Numbered from the stretch's first letter, positions 8,929-17,497 are shown. The stretch: DNA of 64,000 nt from Deinococcus deserti VCD115 (GCF_000020685.1 NC_012526.1:2334001-2398000), one strand, 5' to 3'. The notes: a model not told the origin generated them from the sequence alone. Numbers and translations: made by a program.

Positions 8929-9992
8929 GCAAAGACAGCACCAAGGAACTCTCCGCTCCCACCGACGCCCGCGAGCGTACCAAGGCGATCGAGACGGCCA
9001 TGAGCCAGATCGAGAAGGCCTTCGGCAAGGGCAGCATCATGAAACTGGGCGCCGAGAGCAAACTCGACGTGCAGTCCGTGTCGACCGGCAGCCTCAGCCT
9101 GGACCTGGCGCTGGGGATCGGCGGTATTCCGCGTGGCCGTGTCACTGAGATCTACGGCCCGGAATCCGGCGGCAAGACCACGCTGGCGCTGAGCATCGTG
9201 GCTCAGGCTCAGAAGGCCGGCGGGACCTGCGCCTTTATCGATGCCGAACACGCCCTCGACCCCGTCTACGCCCGCGCCCTCGGGGTCAACACCGACGAAC
9301 TCCTGGTGTCCCAGCCCGACAACGGCGAGCAGGCACTGGAAATCATGGAACTGCTGGTCCGCTCCGGCGCCATCGACGTCGTGGTGGTGGACTCGGTGGC
9401 CGCCCTGACCCCCCGCGCGGAAATTGAAGGCGAGATGGGCGACAGCCTCCCGGGGTTGCAGGCCCGGCTGATGAGCCAGGCCCTGCGTAAGCTCACAGCC
9501 ATCCTGTCCAAGACCGGCACCGCCGCGATCTTTATCAATCAGGTGCGCGAGAAGATCGGCGTAATGTATGGCAACCCCGAAACCACCACTGGGGGCCGTG
9601 CGCTGAAGTTCTACGCCTCGGTCCGGTTGGACGTACGTAAGATCGGTCAGCCGGTGAAGCTCGGCAATGACGCGGTGGGCAACACCGTCAAGGTCAAGAG
9701 CGTCAAGAACAAGGTCGCGCCTCCCTTCAAGGAAGTCGAACTGACGCTGATGTACGGCAAGGGCTTTGATCAGCTCAGCGATCTGGTGACTCTGGCCAGC
9801 GATATGGACATCATCAAGAAAGCCGGCAGCTTCTACAGCTACGGTGACGAGCGCATCGGACAGGGCAAGGAAAAAGCTATTGCCTACATTGCCGAGCGTC
9901 CCGAAATGGAGCAGGAGATCCGCGACCGGGTGTTGAATGCCATCCGCGGCGGCGCTTCCGAGCAGCCCACGAAACCGGCCCTGGCCGAGTAA
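8925..9992 (+). CDS. recA: RecA recombinase
   Basis: 355-residue RecA, the strand-exchange and SOS-type co-protease protein. The core is fully conserved: Walker [10 protein letters not shown] at about residue 78 (E. coli has GPESSGKTT), [10 protein letters not shown] (Walker B), loop L1 around EIEGEMGDS, loop L2 around [20 protein letters not shown], and DNA-binding [11 protein letters not shown]. The C-terminal tail is short and only mildly acidic compared with E. coli. It is the last gene of the cinA operon, starts within the thpR stop (ATGA), and is followed by a strong terminator. Confidence 0.99.
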   Translation: MSKDSTKELSAPTDARERTKAIETAMSQIEKAFGKGSIMKLGAESKLDVQSVSTGSLSLDLALGIGGIPRGRVTEIYGPESGGKTTLALSIVAQAQKAGGTCAFIDAEHALDPVYARALGVNTDELLVSQPDNGEQALEIMELLVRSGAIDVVVVDSVAALTPRAEIEGEMGDSLPGLQARLMSQALRKLTAILSKTGTAAIFINQVREKIGVMYGNPETTTGGRALKFYASVRLDVRKIGQPVKLGNDAVGNTVKVKSVKNKVAPPFKEVELTLMYGKGFDQLSDLVTLASDMDIIKKAGSFYSYGDERIGQGKEKAIAYIAERPEMEQEIRDRVLNAIRGGASEQPTKPALAE

Positions 9993-10010
9993 CTTTTCCA
10001 GTCTTCCTTA

Positions 10011-10036
10011 CCCTGGCTTTCGTGCCAGGGTTTTTT
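10011..10036 (+). terminator. Rho-independent terminator of the recA operon
   Basis: CCCTGGC / GCCAGGG hairpin with a 6-nt loop, followed by TTTTTT. Confidence 0.92.
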
Positions 10037-10226
10037 GCTGTCCTGACGCTGAAGTATCTGACCCAACTGACGTTAATCCACCTGACTTGTAAGACTCTGG
10101 TAAGAAGTTAGTAAGATTGCACTAAGTACAGTCAGCTATCCCAAATGTAGGGAATCTCACTGCAATAGGGTTCTGTTCCTCAGCCTCCAATGGCAATTTT
10201 GCGAAGGGACGGATATTGAGGTGTAT

Positions 10227-12266
10227 GTGCGCCACCATGAAGCCGGTGCAAGCCTAATTATCGTCGTTCTAGGGACTCTCCTGGTCCTCGCTCTTGTCAT
10301 TGCTATGACATCAACAGTAACCCTGCGTACCACCCGGACATCGGCAGACAACCAAGCGGCTCTAGGTGCCCAGTACGCGAGTGAGGCAGCCTTAGCGCGA
10401 GCCAGAAGCATCATGGCGATTCACGCACGCCACCTTCAGAGTCTGACTATAAAAAAAGGCACAACACACCAGGCACTTATGGCCCAGCTTGGTAGCCTCT
10501 GTAATACTGGTCCACTCACGCTGCCTGAAAACATCACAATGCTACCTGCTGATGGTCAGGACTTATGCCGCATTTCCCCCATCCAAGAGAACGACAACGC
10601 CCGTCTCGGTTTCTTCGTCAGTAACTCCGTGAATACTGGCGCAATGACAAACTCCCAGTGGGTGGAGTACTGGAAGACTATGCTTCGAGGGCACAGGTCC
10701 GTCCTCCTTACTGAGGAACAAACGAGCCATACCTATTCGTTCGGTAGCAGTGTTCGTACGGTAAGCGAAGTCACTGGTGGCATTGTTCCTGACAGCATTC
10801 GCGTCTACCCGACGGGTGCGCTGCGCATCATGATGCAAGTCACTCCCATTACAGCCACTACCCGAGTGCTGGCTGGGAACCGCGAAATTGCACGCAAGCG
10901 CTACGTTGAGGGAACCACCAACTCCATCTACACGGAACTATCACAGCCGCCCTTCTCGCAGTACCAGTACTTCGTAAATCGTCGCTTAACACCGTCAGGG
11001 AGCCGCCTGGTGTTTTGGGACCAAGACCGGTTCGAAGGACGCGTACATGCGAACGGTACAGGTGGAGTTGACGCCCCTCTCTTCTATGCCACCACCAGTA
11101 CAGGTGGACCCCGCTTCCAAGGAAAATATACCTCCACTGCTAACCTCGAGTGGTCCACAAGTACCCCTGCGAAGGCACCCGAAAGCCAGATGTTCCAGGG
11201 TGGAGCTGCTTTCGGCGTGGACCGTATCACGCTGCCTGGCAATGCGAACAACCAGCGCCTTGCGGCTGCAGGCCTAGCGACTAACCAGCAGCCCCGACCA
11301 GCATGCTTGAATGCAGCGGACCCGATAACCATGTGCCTGCGCCAGACCTTTACAACAGCCACTTCCCTCCCCGACGGGGTATACGCGTCACGTCCTGGGG
11401 AGAGCACTTTTGCCGGCGGTATCTACGTAAAAGGCAACGTGGCAGATCTTAAAGTTACTCGCAGCGACAACCTTCAGACCATCGCCATTACTCAGGGGAC
11501 GACGACAACCATGTTCCGCCAGGTGAACGCCACCAAATGGGAGGTGTACCGCGGGTCAACCCTAGTGAGTACCCTGAACAACAGTTTTAACGGCATGCTG
11601 TTTGTTGACGGGCAGGTAGGTACCGCCAACCCGAAAGGCACTGGCGGCCTGCGGGGTGACGGCACATCCGCAGGGGACTTGGCCGGCCAGACACAGCTCA
11701 CCGTGGCAGCCAGTAGCGACATTTTTATCAAGGACAACCTAACCTACGCTGATAGCCCTTCAAGTCCAGAGGCAAAAAACGTCCTGGGAGTATACTCAGA
11801 GGCTGGAAACATTAAGGTCAACGGACCGGAAAATCAGGACCTCATTGTGGACGCCACGTTAATGGCAGCCGCTCCTGGGAAGGGTTTCGGCACAGTGGAT
11901 TTTCAGACCAGTAGAGGCTCGCCCCAACCGAAGGTCCGGATCATGGGCGGCATCATCGAAGAGCAGTCGCAGGGGGTCGGAACAACCAGCCGACTGGTAC
12001 CCGTTTACCGTACTGAGCGGGTCTGCGTTCGCGAGAATGCAAATGGTAGCTGCCGGGAGTACCGTAACTATCAGGTTCTTGATCGATATGAAGAACAGGC
12101 CGGTGCAGGGTACAGCCGCGATTTCAGATGGGACGCGCGGTTTAACAACCGTGGATTTGCTCCCCCTTTCTTTCCCACTCAGCAGAACTATGAGATTAGC
12201 TCCAGTGAGGGCCTGGGCAAGGCGCTCGTTCGTCCTGGAGGGTTCAAGGCGGAGGCTAGCCCATGA
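10227..12266 (+). CDS. Large pilin-like protein (PilX/ComZ-like, DUF4900-type)
   Basis: 679 residues. The N-terminus is a prepilin-like helix (EAGASLIIVVLGTLLVLALVIA) followed by TLRTTRTSADNQAALGAQYASEAALARA, as in PilX-type minor pilins; the Glu5 of major pilins is missing. The rest is a large extracellular beta-rich region with few cysteines. Thermus ComZ, a big tip-located DNA-binding minor pilin, has a similar build, but homology is only inferred. GTG at 10227 is preferred: GAGG at 10218-10221 is 5 nt upstream. GTG at 10221 is the alternative. It overlaps the next gene by 4 nt. Codon use is less GC-rich than in recA. Confidence 0.78.
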   Translation: MRHHEAGASLIIVVLGTLLVLALVIAMTSTVTLRTTRTSADNQAALGAQYASEAALARARSIMAIHARHLQSLTIKKGTTHQALMAQLGSLCNTGPLTLPENITMLPADGQDLCRISPIQENDNARLGFFVSNSVNTGAMTNSQWVEYWKTMLRGHRSVLLTEEQTSHTYSFGSSVRTVSEVTGGIVPDSIRVYPTGALRIMMQVTPITATTRVLAGNREIARKRYVEGTTNSIYTELSQPPFSQYQYFVNRRLTPSGSRLVFWDQDRFEGRVHANGTGGVDAPLFYATTSTGGPRFQGKYTSTANLEWSTSTPAKAPESQMFQGGAAFGVDRITLPGNANNQRLAAAGLATNQQPRPACLNAADPITMCLRQTFTTATSLPDGVYASRPGESTFAGGIYVKGNVADLKVTRSDNLQTIAITQGTTTTMFRQVNATKWEVYRGSTLVSTLNNSFNGMLFVDGQVGTANPKGTGGLRGDGTSAGDLAGQTQLTVAASSDIFIKDNLTYADSPSSPEAKNVLGVYSEAGNIKVNGPENQDLIVDATLMAAAPGKGFGTVDFQTSRGSPQPKVRIMGGIIEEQSQGVGTTSRLVPVYRTERVCVRENANGSCREYRNYQVLDRYEEQAGAGYSRDFRWDARFNNRGFAPPFFPTQQNYEISSSEGLGKALVRPGGFKAEASP

Positions 12267-12697
12267 CACTTCGTCCACCCGCCCAGGGCTTCACGCTGCT
12301 GGAGGTTCTCTTCGTGCTTGCCATACTCGGCCTTATCTTTGTAATTGCGATGGGTGGCGTCATTAATTGGGTCCATTCCACGCAGCTTCGGGAGGCGGCA
12401 ATACAAGTGGAGAGCGACCTGGAACGGGTCCGTTCCTCCAGCCTGCGCTTTAACCGCGACACTCAGTTCCGGGTAGTGACCTCAACCTCTTATCAGATGA
12501 CCGTGAATGGACAGAGCAGCGTCATCAACTTGGCCAATGCCACGCTGGGACCTGTCGGCGCAACCATCTCATATAGTGCGCCTCACAGCCTCCTGAGCAC
12601 CCCCCCTCTCTCCCTTCGTCTCGCTGTAGGCCGAAAGAGCAGGACCGTACGCACGATCGGCTTGACCGGCAAGGTGGTCATTGATGCCAGCAACTAG
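12263..12697 (+). CDS. GspH/FimT-type pseudopilin
   Basis: 144-residue prepilin with a short leader, MTLRPPAQG, cleaved before F by prepilin peptidase; Glu5 is present (FTLLEVLFVLAILG). After the hydrophobic helix come the amphipathic stretch LREAAIQVESDLERVRSSSLRFNRDTQ (split by variable residues) and a beta domain, as in GspH/FimT pseudopilins. It would sit in the minor-pilin tip of a type IV pilus. Its ATG overlaps the upstream stop (ATGA), so translation is coupled. Confidence 0.87.
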   Translation: MTLRPPAQGFTLLEVLFVLAILGLIFVIAMGGVINWVHSTQLREAAIQVESDLERVRSSSLRFNRDTQFRVVTSTSYQMTVNGQSSVINLANATLGPVGATISYSAPHSLLSTPPLSLRLAVGRKSRTVRTIGLTGKVVIDASN

Positions 12698-13211
12698 TGC
12701 CGAATCAAGCACCCCGCTATCCGCAGCGCCGATGTCACGGATTTCGGCGGGCGCCGGATTCACCATTGTAGAGATTCTTGTCAGCTTGCTGCTGTTCTCC
12801 GTGATCATCGTGGCGATTCTGCCACCCCTTACCACGCATTTCGGCATGTCCCGAGCGTCAGAGGACACCCTCAGCGACAGTGCCATCCTACAACGTGTCG
12901 CGGAAGGACTCCAGCGCCAATGGTCAGACCGGACAGACGCCAATCCTGCAGACACCTCTAAAGAAACCCGCGGGCAGTTCCGGCTCCGGCATGCCTGCAT
13001 AGACACTACAGCCATGGTAATTCCAGACGGTGTAACCGTGACCCTAGTCGACCTTACCCCAGGCGCTACCGGGAGCTTCACTGCGTCGACTGCCTACTCG
13101 CTCGCGGCTACATGCGGCGCCGAGCGCCCTACTGGTACTGTCCGCCAAGTCACCCTGGCTTTTGATAATCCTAGTGAAAAGCCGTCCAGAATTACTTTGG
13201 AGTTCTTTTGA
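12684..13211 (+). CDS. PilV-like minor pilin
   Basis: 175 residues. The prepilin site is GAG|FTIVEILVSLLLFSVIIVAIL with Glu5, after an unusually long leader of about 26 residues. The C-terminal region has cysteines at RHACID and AATCGAE that could form a disulfide. The ATG at 12684 is favoured because AAGGTGG lies 6 nt upstream (12671-12677); it overlaps the end of the upstream gene by 14 nt. PilV-like by position and helix sequence; the globular domain is not recognised. Confidence 0.8.
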   Translation: MPATSAESSTPLSAAPMSRISAGAGFTIVEILVSLLLFSVIIVAILPPLTTHFGMSRASEDTLSDSAILQRVAEGLQRQWSDRTDANPADTSKETRGQFRLRHACIDTTAMVIPDGVTVTLVDLTPGATGSFTASTAYSLAATCGAERPTGTVRQVTLAFDNPSEKPSRITLEFF

Positions 13212-13906
13212 ACTCTAACGCTTCTCGATCCCAGGGTGTCACATTGGTTGAATTGCTGGTCGGTCTCGGGTTAATCGGCGTAGTCTTAACAGCTTTGAAC
13301 AGCCTGACGATATCCTCGATGCAGGCAAGCGGCCTGCTCACCGCGCGCTCACGCCTGCAGTCCGACGCCGTAATTGCCAATCAGCTTATTGCCGCACGGT
13401 TGAAAGAAAGCTGCGCCGTGTATCCGCAAAACGCCAGTTTAACGTACCCAGCCATCGCTGGAACGGTGCACGGAGGCTCTAGGACGTGGCAGGTCGGCGC
13501 GGACCCTTTCGTCGCCTTCGTAATTCCAGAGGATAGCGGCACGCGATTTATCGCCTACCACCTCCTTACTGCCGCCGAATATAATGCTCAAATGCCTGCT
13601 GAACAGCAACTCCCCGCTGTTGAAGAGAGCAACCGAGTGCTAATGGAGTACAGCGTGTCTCTTCCAACGGGAACGTGCGCTGCCCCGCCGGCTGGTCCCC
13701 CTTCCGGGGGAAATGCCGCCCTTGTGACTGATCACGTTCGCCAGCCCACCGCTACCGAGCCACTGTTCGTGGTGCAAGATGATCTTTCTGTCACTGTTCG
13801 GCTACGGTATGCAACGGGAAACGGCGCCCAGGTGGTTTTACCTGCACTGAGTCGCGGACCCTACCTCCTTGAGCTTATGGGCCGCAATTTACCTCTCAGT
13901 GATTGA
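13208..13906 (+). CDS. PilW-like minor pilin
   Basis: 232 residues starting at a rare TTG. GGAG (13199-13202) lies 5 nt upstream and the TTG overlaps the previous stop (TTGA), which together fix the start. Leader MNSNASRSQG is followed by VTLVELLVGLGLIGVVLTAL with Glu5; position 1 is Val rather than Phe. The large C-terminal beta domain is typical of PilW/ComGF-type minor pilins. It is the last gene of the four-gene pilin operon; no clear terminator with a T-run follows. Confidence 0.82.
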   Translation: MNSNASRSQGVTLVELLVGLGLIGVVLTALNSLTISSMQASGLLTARSRLQSDAVIANQLIAARLKESCAVYPQNASLTYPAIAGTVHGGSRTWQVGADPFVAFVIPEDSGTRFIAYHLLTAAEYNAQMPAEQQLPAVEESNRVLMEYSVSLPTGTCAAPPAGPPSGGNAALVTDHVRQPTATEPLFVVQDDLSVTVRLRYATGNGAQVVLPALSRGPYLLELMGRNLPLSD

Positions 13907-14142
13907 AGGACGTTTGCGTAGTGTGCAACGCCGCGTTTCGTTTACCTGCGCCAGCTGCTGTTTGCCCGGGACTACTGAAAATACACACCTCGGGTCCGCC
14001 TTTCGGCGGATGTGCAGCTCCTGCTCCGTCAGGCACACTGAATTTACTTCGGGCAGGGCTTTCTCCAGGGAACGCATCGACAACCTGCCCAAAGCAGCGT
14101 ACCCCCACCGCTCATTGCGGTGGGGGTACGTGTTGGCAGGGC
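13907..14142. other. Intergenic region between the pilin operon and bioY
   Basis: About 235 bp with no supported gene. It contains a short GC hairpin (TCCGCC / GGCGGA near 13998-14013) and the 13-bp terminator hairpin listed separately. A minus-strand frame of 67 codons exists but has no recognisable product. Confidence 0.5.
14099..14129 (-). terminator. Terminator hairpin after bioY
   Basis: Perfect 13-bp stem, GTACCCCCACCGC / GCGGTGGGGGTAC with a 5-nt loop, directly after the bioY stop on the minus strand. It lacks a clear U-tract and is symmetrical, so it may act in both directions. Confidence 0.75.
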
Positions 14143-14721
14143 TCAGCGTTTGCCGGTCAAGGTCCAGGCCGCCGGCAGCAACAGCGCAGCCAGTCCCAGC
14201 TTGAGCAGGTCGCCGATAATAAACGGAATCAGGCCAGCATTCAGCAGGGCCTTCCCACTCAGACCGGTAACCATGCCGAGCCAGGGCAGGCCCAGGGCGT
14301 AGATCACTACACTGCCCGCCAGCATGGCCAGGGCCGTGCCCAGGAAGCGACGGTCCAGAGCAAAACGCTCTACCAGAAAGCCCACCAGCGCGGCGGCCAG
14401 CGGATAGCTCAGCAGGTACCCGCCGCTGGGTCCCAGAATGCGCGCCAGGCTGCCGCTTCCTCCGGCAAAGACCGGCAATCCGGCAGCACCCGCAGCGAGG
14501 TACAGCGCCAGCGCAGCGAAAGCACGTTTCCAGCCCAGGGCGGCACCGACCAGCAGCACGCCCAGAGTCTGCAGTGTCAGGGGCACCGGCTTGAGAGGCA
14601 CCTCGACCTGGGCCAGCAGGCTGACCAGAGCGGCGCCTCCGGCGATCAGCAGCAGGTCACGTGTGAGGTTGTTGGCGGGAACGAGGGTGCGGGCCAGTGT
14701 AGGGTGAGTGATCTGGGTCAT
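14143..14721 (-). CDS. bioY: Biotin transporter S component BioY
   Basis: 192-residue integral membrane protein of the BioY family, the substrate-binding unit of a biotin ECF transporter. Six hydrophobic segments and the family signatures are seen: EVPLKPVPLTLQTLGVLL, LYLAAGAAGLPVFAGG, GPSGGYLLSYPLAA and the C-terminal GLIPFIIGDLLKLGLAA. The ATG is preceded by AAAGGACTGCT. It lies 13 nt downstream of birA, so biotin ligase and uptake are one transcript. No ECF A or T components are nearby, so it works either alone or with a shared energising module encoded elsewhere. Confidence 0.95.
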   Translation of the reverse strand: MTQITHPTLARTLVPANNLTRDLLLIAGGAALVSLLAQVEVPLKPVPLTLQTLGVLLVGAALGWKRAFAALALYLAAGAAGLPVFAGGSGSLARILGPSGGYLLSYPLAAALVGFLVERFALDRRFLGTALAMLAGSVVIYALGLPWLGMVTGLSGKALLNAGLIPFIIGDLLKLGLAALLLPAAWTLTGKR

Positions 14722-14734
14722 AGCAGTCCTTTTT

Positions 14735-15664
14735 TCAAGAATTGGGCGGAGAAGACAGAGGCAGGGAGCCGATCAACTGAACGTCACCTGCGCTGATGGT
14801 GTGCACCTGACCGTCAGGGTCCTGCACCTGGAGATTGCCGTGCGTGTCGAGGTCAATGGCTGTTCCCTGTACGGTTCCCCGTGGAGTGTTCACGTGGACC
14901 GCCTGGCCAAGCGTCAGACTCGCCGCACGCCACGCCGAGAGCACGTCCTCTGCCGGCTGAACCAGCCAGTGCTCCAGCGCACCCAGCAGGCGGCCCAGCA
15001 GCTCGGCCCGTGTCAGGCCAGGCTGGGTTTCATGCAGGTGCGCAGCTCCAGGCGGCGCACTGCCCACGTTCACCCCGATGCCCAGGACTGCCCGGCGGGC
15101 TTCCTCACCGCGCAGGTCTGCTTCAAGCAGAATGCCGGCAAGTTTGCGTCCATCGAGCGTCAGCAGATCATTGGGCCATTTGAGTCCACCGGTTCTGCAA
15201 GCCTCGTGCACGGCGACCCCGGCAGCCAGCGGCATCAGGGCCAGGTCCGGCAGGGTCAGCGGAGCACACAACAGCACACTGAAGACCAGGGTGTCCTGGG
15301 GTGTGTCCCAGGCGCGCCCACGACGACCACGACCTGCAGTCTGGCGCTCTGCAACGACCACAGCCCCATGCGGCGCGGGACTCGTGGGGTGTTCGGCCCA
15401 GAGCCGGAGATCATCCTGGGTACTGGTCGTGGTGCCGGTATAGCGGAGCGCACGCCCAAAAACGCCGTGTACCGGTACAAGCCCGGGGGCCGGCGTACCG
15501 GGTTCCAGTGCATAGCCCTGGCGTGAAACGATGATGGGCACACCCTGATCGGCCAACCGGCGCGCCAGGGTATGAACAGTCACGCGCCCGACGCCAAGCT
15601 GTTCGCCCAGTGCGTCGCCCGTCTGGGGCAGGGCACTCAGCAGGGGCAGCAGACGGTCAGACAC
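14735..15664 (-). CDS. birA: Biotin-[acetyl-CoA-carboxylase] ligase BirA
   Basis: 309-residue bifunctional BirA: it makes biotinyl-5'-AMP and transfers biotin to the carboxyl carrier protein. The N-terminal winged helix-turn-helix (LGEQLGVGRVTVHTLARRLADQG) indicates DNA binding; the catalytic domain has STQDDL, ERQTAGRGRRGRAW (biotinyl-AMP loop), LKWPNDLL and KLAGILLE; a C-terminal SH3-like domain follows. I take GTG at 15664, where the HTH domain begins; TTGCTT-17-TAAAAC lies 7 nt upstream, a leaderless arrangement. An upstream codon would add 25 basic residues outside the family. Confidence 0.93.
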   Translation of the reverse strand: MSDRLLPLLSALPQTGDALGEQLGVGRVTVHTLARRLADQGVPIIVSRQGYALEPGTPAPGLVPVHGVFGRALRYTGTTTSTQDDLRLWAEHPTSPAPHGAVVVAERQTAGRGRRGRAWDTPQDTLVFSVLLCAPLTLPDLALMPLAAGVAVHEACRTGGLKWPNDLLTLDGRKLAGILLEADLRGEEARRAVLGIGVNVGSAPPGAAHLHETQPGLTRAELLGRLLGALEHWLVQPAEDVLSAWRAASLTLGQAVHVNTPRGTVQGTAIDLDTHGNLQVQDPDGQVHTISAGDVQLIGSLPLSSPPNS

Positions 15665-15671
15665 GTTCAGT

Positions 15672-15700
15672 GTTTTACGTGGTTTTCTGAACGAAAGCAA
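15672..15700 (-). promoter_or_regulatory. Promoter of birA-bioY, leaderless type
   Basis: Minus-strand TTGCTT (15695-15700), 17 nt, TAAAAC (15672-15677), then 7 nt to the GTG. The -35 element overlaps the first of the two tandem decamers at 15691-15710. Confidence 0.5.
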
Positions 15701-15710
15701 ACGAAAGCAA
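15691..15710. repeat. Tandem 10-bp repeat between birA and the fur-family gene
   Basis: ACGAAAGCAA occurs twice in direct tandem with no mismatch, covering the birA -35 region. Placement in a divergent regulator/biosynthesis interval suggests an operator, but the binding protein is unknown. Confidence 0.55.
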
Positions 15711-15779
15711 TGAACCCGGTGCAACAATGTGCGAGACACACGCTCCTGTCTGAGGTCAGGGCGGGGTCAGCTGGTTTGC

Positions 15780-15785
15780 TAGACT
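15780..15785 (+). promoter_or_regulatory. -10 box, leaderless start of the fur-family gene
   Basis: TAGACT ends 6 nt before the ATG at 15792; no Shine-Dalgarno. Confidence 0.65.
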
Positions 15786-15791
15786 GCTCAC

Positions 15792-16193
15792 ATGACGATG
15801 GTGCGGCAGACGCGGCAGCGGGCAGCAGTGATCGAGGTGCTGCAGGCCTCGCGCGCCCATCCCGACGCCGCCTGGATTCATGCGCAGGTGCGGGCAAAGC
15901 TGCCCAGCGTCAGCCTGGGGACCGTCTACCGGACACTCGACGCCCTGGTCCGTGACGGTGTCGTGGTAACCATCGAACGTGCTGGACAGGCCACTCGGTA
16001 TGACTACCGCCATGACGGGCAGGACCATCACCACGCTGTATGTCGCTCGTGTGGGACGATTTTCGACGTCAAGGCTGAGGCCAAACCCCTGATTCCAGCG
16101 GCAGCCCTGCCAGCTGGCTTCCAGGTGACCGACGTGCGGCTGGAATTTATGGGCCTGTGCACAGGGTGTCAGCAGCCCAGCGTCAAACACTGA
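15792..16193 (+). CDS. Fur-family metalloregulator (PerR/Mur-like)
   Basis: 133-residue Fur-superfamily repressor. A winged-helix DNA-binding domain (RQRAAVIEVLQASRAHPDAAWI, LGTVYRTLDALVRDGVV) is followed by the dimerisation/metal domain: HHHAVCRSCG carries the regulatory histidines and the first structural zinc CxxC, and CTGCQQ near the C-terminus the second. Metal specificity (Fe, Mn, Zn or peroxide sensing) cannot be told from this sequence. It is monocistronic and divergent from birA. The start is supported by TAGACT 6 nt upstream. Confidence 0.92.
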   Translation: MTMVRQTRQRAAVIEVLQASRAHPDAAWIHAQVRAKLPSVSLGTVYRTLDALVRDGVVVTIERAGQATRYDYRHDGQDHHHAVCRSCGTIFDVKAEAKPLIPAAALPAGFQVTDVRLEFMGLCTGCQQPSVKH

Positions 16194-16223
16194 GAACAGT
16201 CTGACGAGGTCCCAGGAAACCCG

Positions 16224-16246
16224 GCCCTGGGGTGCCTCAGGGCTTA
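16224..16246 (+). terminator. Possible terminator after the fur-family gene
   Basis: GCCCTG / CAGGGC stem around 16224-16243 followed by TTATAGG; short and without a strong U-tract. Confidence 0.4.
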
Positions 16247-16274
16247 TAGGTCCATTTGCCTTTCGGGCACACGC

Positions 16275-16280
16275 TAGCCT
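16275..16280 (+). promoter_or_regulatory. -10 box, leaderless start at 16288
   Basis: TAGCCT ends 7 nt before the ATG. Confidence 0.55.
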
Positions 16281-16287
16281 GCACTTC

Positions 16288-17001
16288 ATGAGCCTGCCCC
16301 CCTCTTCTTCTGCAGCCGCACTCCCGCCTCGTTCCGGTGCGGGAGCACTGCAGAGCTTTGTCCTGGGCTGGGCTGCCGGAGCCGCCCTGACCCTGCTGGT
16401 GCGGGCGCTGGGGGGCGCCCTGCTCAGCGGACCCTGTGAAGGCTATACCTTGCTGGCGCTTCTCCCTCCCCTGTTGCTGGGACCAGGTGGGCTGGGCTTC
16501 ACCGCGACCCAATGGCGCAGTCCACGCCGCGCTGCTCTGGGCCTGGGGTTGGTCACAGCTTCCCTGGTTCCTGCGCTGTTTGTAGGGGTACAGGACATCG
16601 GGCGTCTCCGGGGGAACGGGTGTGCGGGAGGATACATCGTGTTTACCGGCCAGAGTGCGGCAGAAGCGCAACAGGCGGTTCGCCAGCAGAAATCCGTGTC
16701 GACGCTGAGCCTTGTGTCTGGCAGCACCCAGAACCTGACAGGCCGCCTCGGCGGATACAGGACGCAGGAGTATCCAGAGCCTTTTTTCCTGAGTGCCCGC
16801 AGCAGTGCCCCGGGTGTACGTGTCACCCTGCCGCGCACGAGGGTCCGCGCCGGCGAGACATTTCCGGTTCGGGTCCAGGCCGTCCCGGGAACCGGGGCCA
16901 ATACATACACTGTCGCGATCACCGCGCGGGGCACTCAGGGAGAACGCGAGGTTACCGCAACCGGAAACCTGGACATCACCGTGCGCCGGGCCACCCCCTG
17001 A
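16288..17001 (+). CDS. Membrane-anchored protein of unknown function
   Basis: 237 residues with three hydrophobic segments in the first 110 (LGWAAGAALTLLVRALGGALL, LLALLPPLLLGPGGLGF, ALGLGLVTASLVPALFVG), then an outside-facing domain of about 130 residues containing LSARSSAPGVRVTLPRTRVRAGETFPV-like beta strands, split by loops. Two cysteines flank the membrane part (GPCEG, NGCAG). No known domain is recognised. It is leaderless by the TAGCCT box and stands alone between the fur-family gene and a small membrane protein gene. Confidence 0.78.
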   Translation: MSLPPSSSAAALPPRSGAGALQSFVLGWAAGAALTLLVRALGGALLSGPCEGYTLLALLPPLLLGPGGLGFTATQWRSPRRAALGLGLVTASLVPALFVGVQDIGRLRGNGCAGGYIVFTGQSAAEAQQAVRQQKSVSTLSLVSGSTQNLTGRLGGYRTQEYPEPFFLSARSSAPGVRVTLPRTRVRAGETFPVRVQAVPGTGANTYTVAITARGTQGEREVTATGNLDITVRRATP

Positions 17002-17233
17002 GCTCGCCAGCCAGGAAACGTCCAACCGCCCTTTCAACACCTCCTGTGGAAAGAAAAGCAGCGGGTTAAGGTCCGGTTCCTGTTCAAAACAGATCCATCT
17101 GCGGCTCGTCCGGTGCGGCTTGCCAACAAGACCTTCATACTTCAACAGTTCGTGGGCATCAGTTTAATGCCAGTACCCTGACTTCTGAAGCTCAAGGTCA
17201 TCTTCCCAGGCAAGAGCAGGTTCACACTGAGGC

Positions 17234-17395
17234 ATGGAAATTGTCCTGTTACTGGCCGCCATGACCCTCCTGGTCCTGATGCTGACCTTCCTGTCACTCA
17301 CCGCCGATGACCGTGCGCTGGCCCAGGACTCTGAAGTCCTCTCGCCAGTGACGGTCTCAAGTGGCAATGAGCGCATGACCACGGGGCACGATTGA
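17234..17395 (+). CDS. Small single-span membrane protein (53 aa)
   Basis: Reading from ATG 17234 to TGA 17393-17395 gives 53 residues: a transmembrane helix (MEIVLLLAAMTLLVLMLTFL) followed by a polar tail (TADDRALAQDSEVLSPVTV...GHD). The hydrophobic block followed by a hydrophilic tail, and a terminator immediately downstream, argue for a real gene. GAGG sits very close to the ATG, so initiation is not well explained. Function unknown. Confidence 0.55.
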   Translation: MEIVLLLAAMTLLVLMLTFLSLTADDRALAQDSEVLSPVTVSSGNERMTTGHD

Positions 17396-17418
17396 ATCCT
17401 CCGCTTCTTTTCTCGCCG

Positions 17419-17456
17419 CCGGGGCGCCCTGTATAACGGGCGCCCCGGTTGCGTTT
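17419..17456 (+). terminator. Terminator upstream of marC
   Basis: Perfect 11-bp stem, CCGGGGCGCCC / GGGCGCCCCGG with an 8-nt loop, then TTGCGTTTT. It ends transcription from the small membrane protein gene. Confidence 0.85.
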
Positions 17457-17485
17457 TCAGGGCAACAACGCCAGGTATGCGGTGT

Positions 17486-17491
17486 TAGGCT
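17486..17491 (+). promoter_or_regulatory. -10 box, leaderless start of the MarC-family gene
   Basis: TAGGCT ends 6 nt before the GTG at 17498. Confidence 0.6.
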
Positions 17492-17497
17492 GACCGG

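Noticed and set aside
13889..14092. Minus-strand frame of 67 codons after the pilin operon
   Set aside because: No recognisable product and only a moderate ribosome-binding site; could be a degenerate fragment.
15665..15791. Classical BirA operator
   Set aside because: No TTGTNAACC/GGTTNACAA pair; only the tandem decamers are notable, reported separately.
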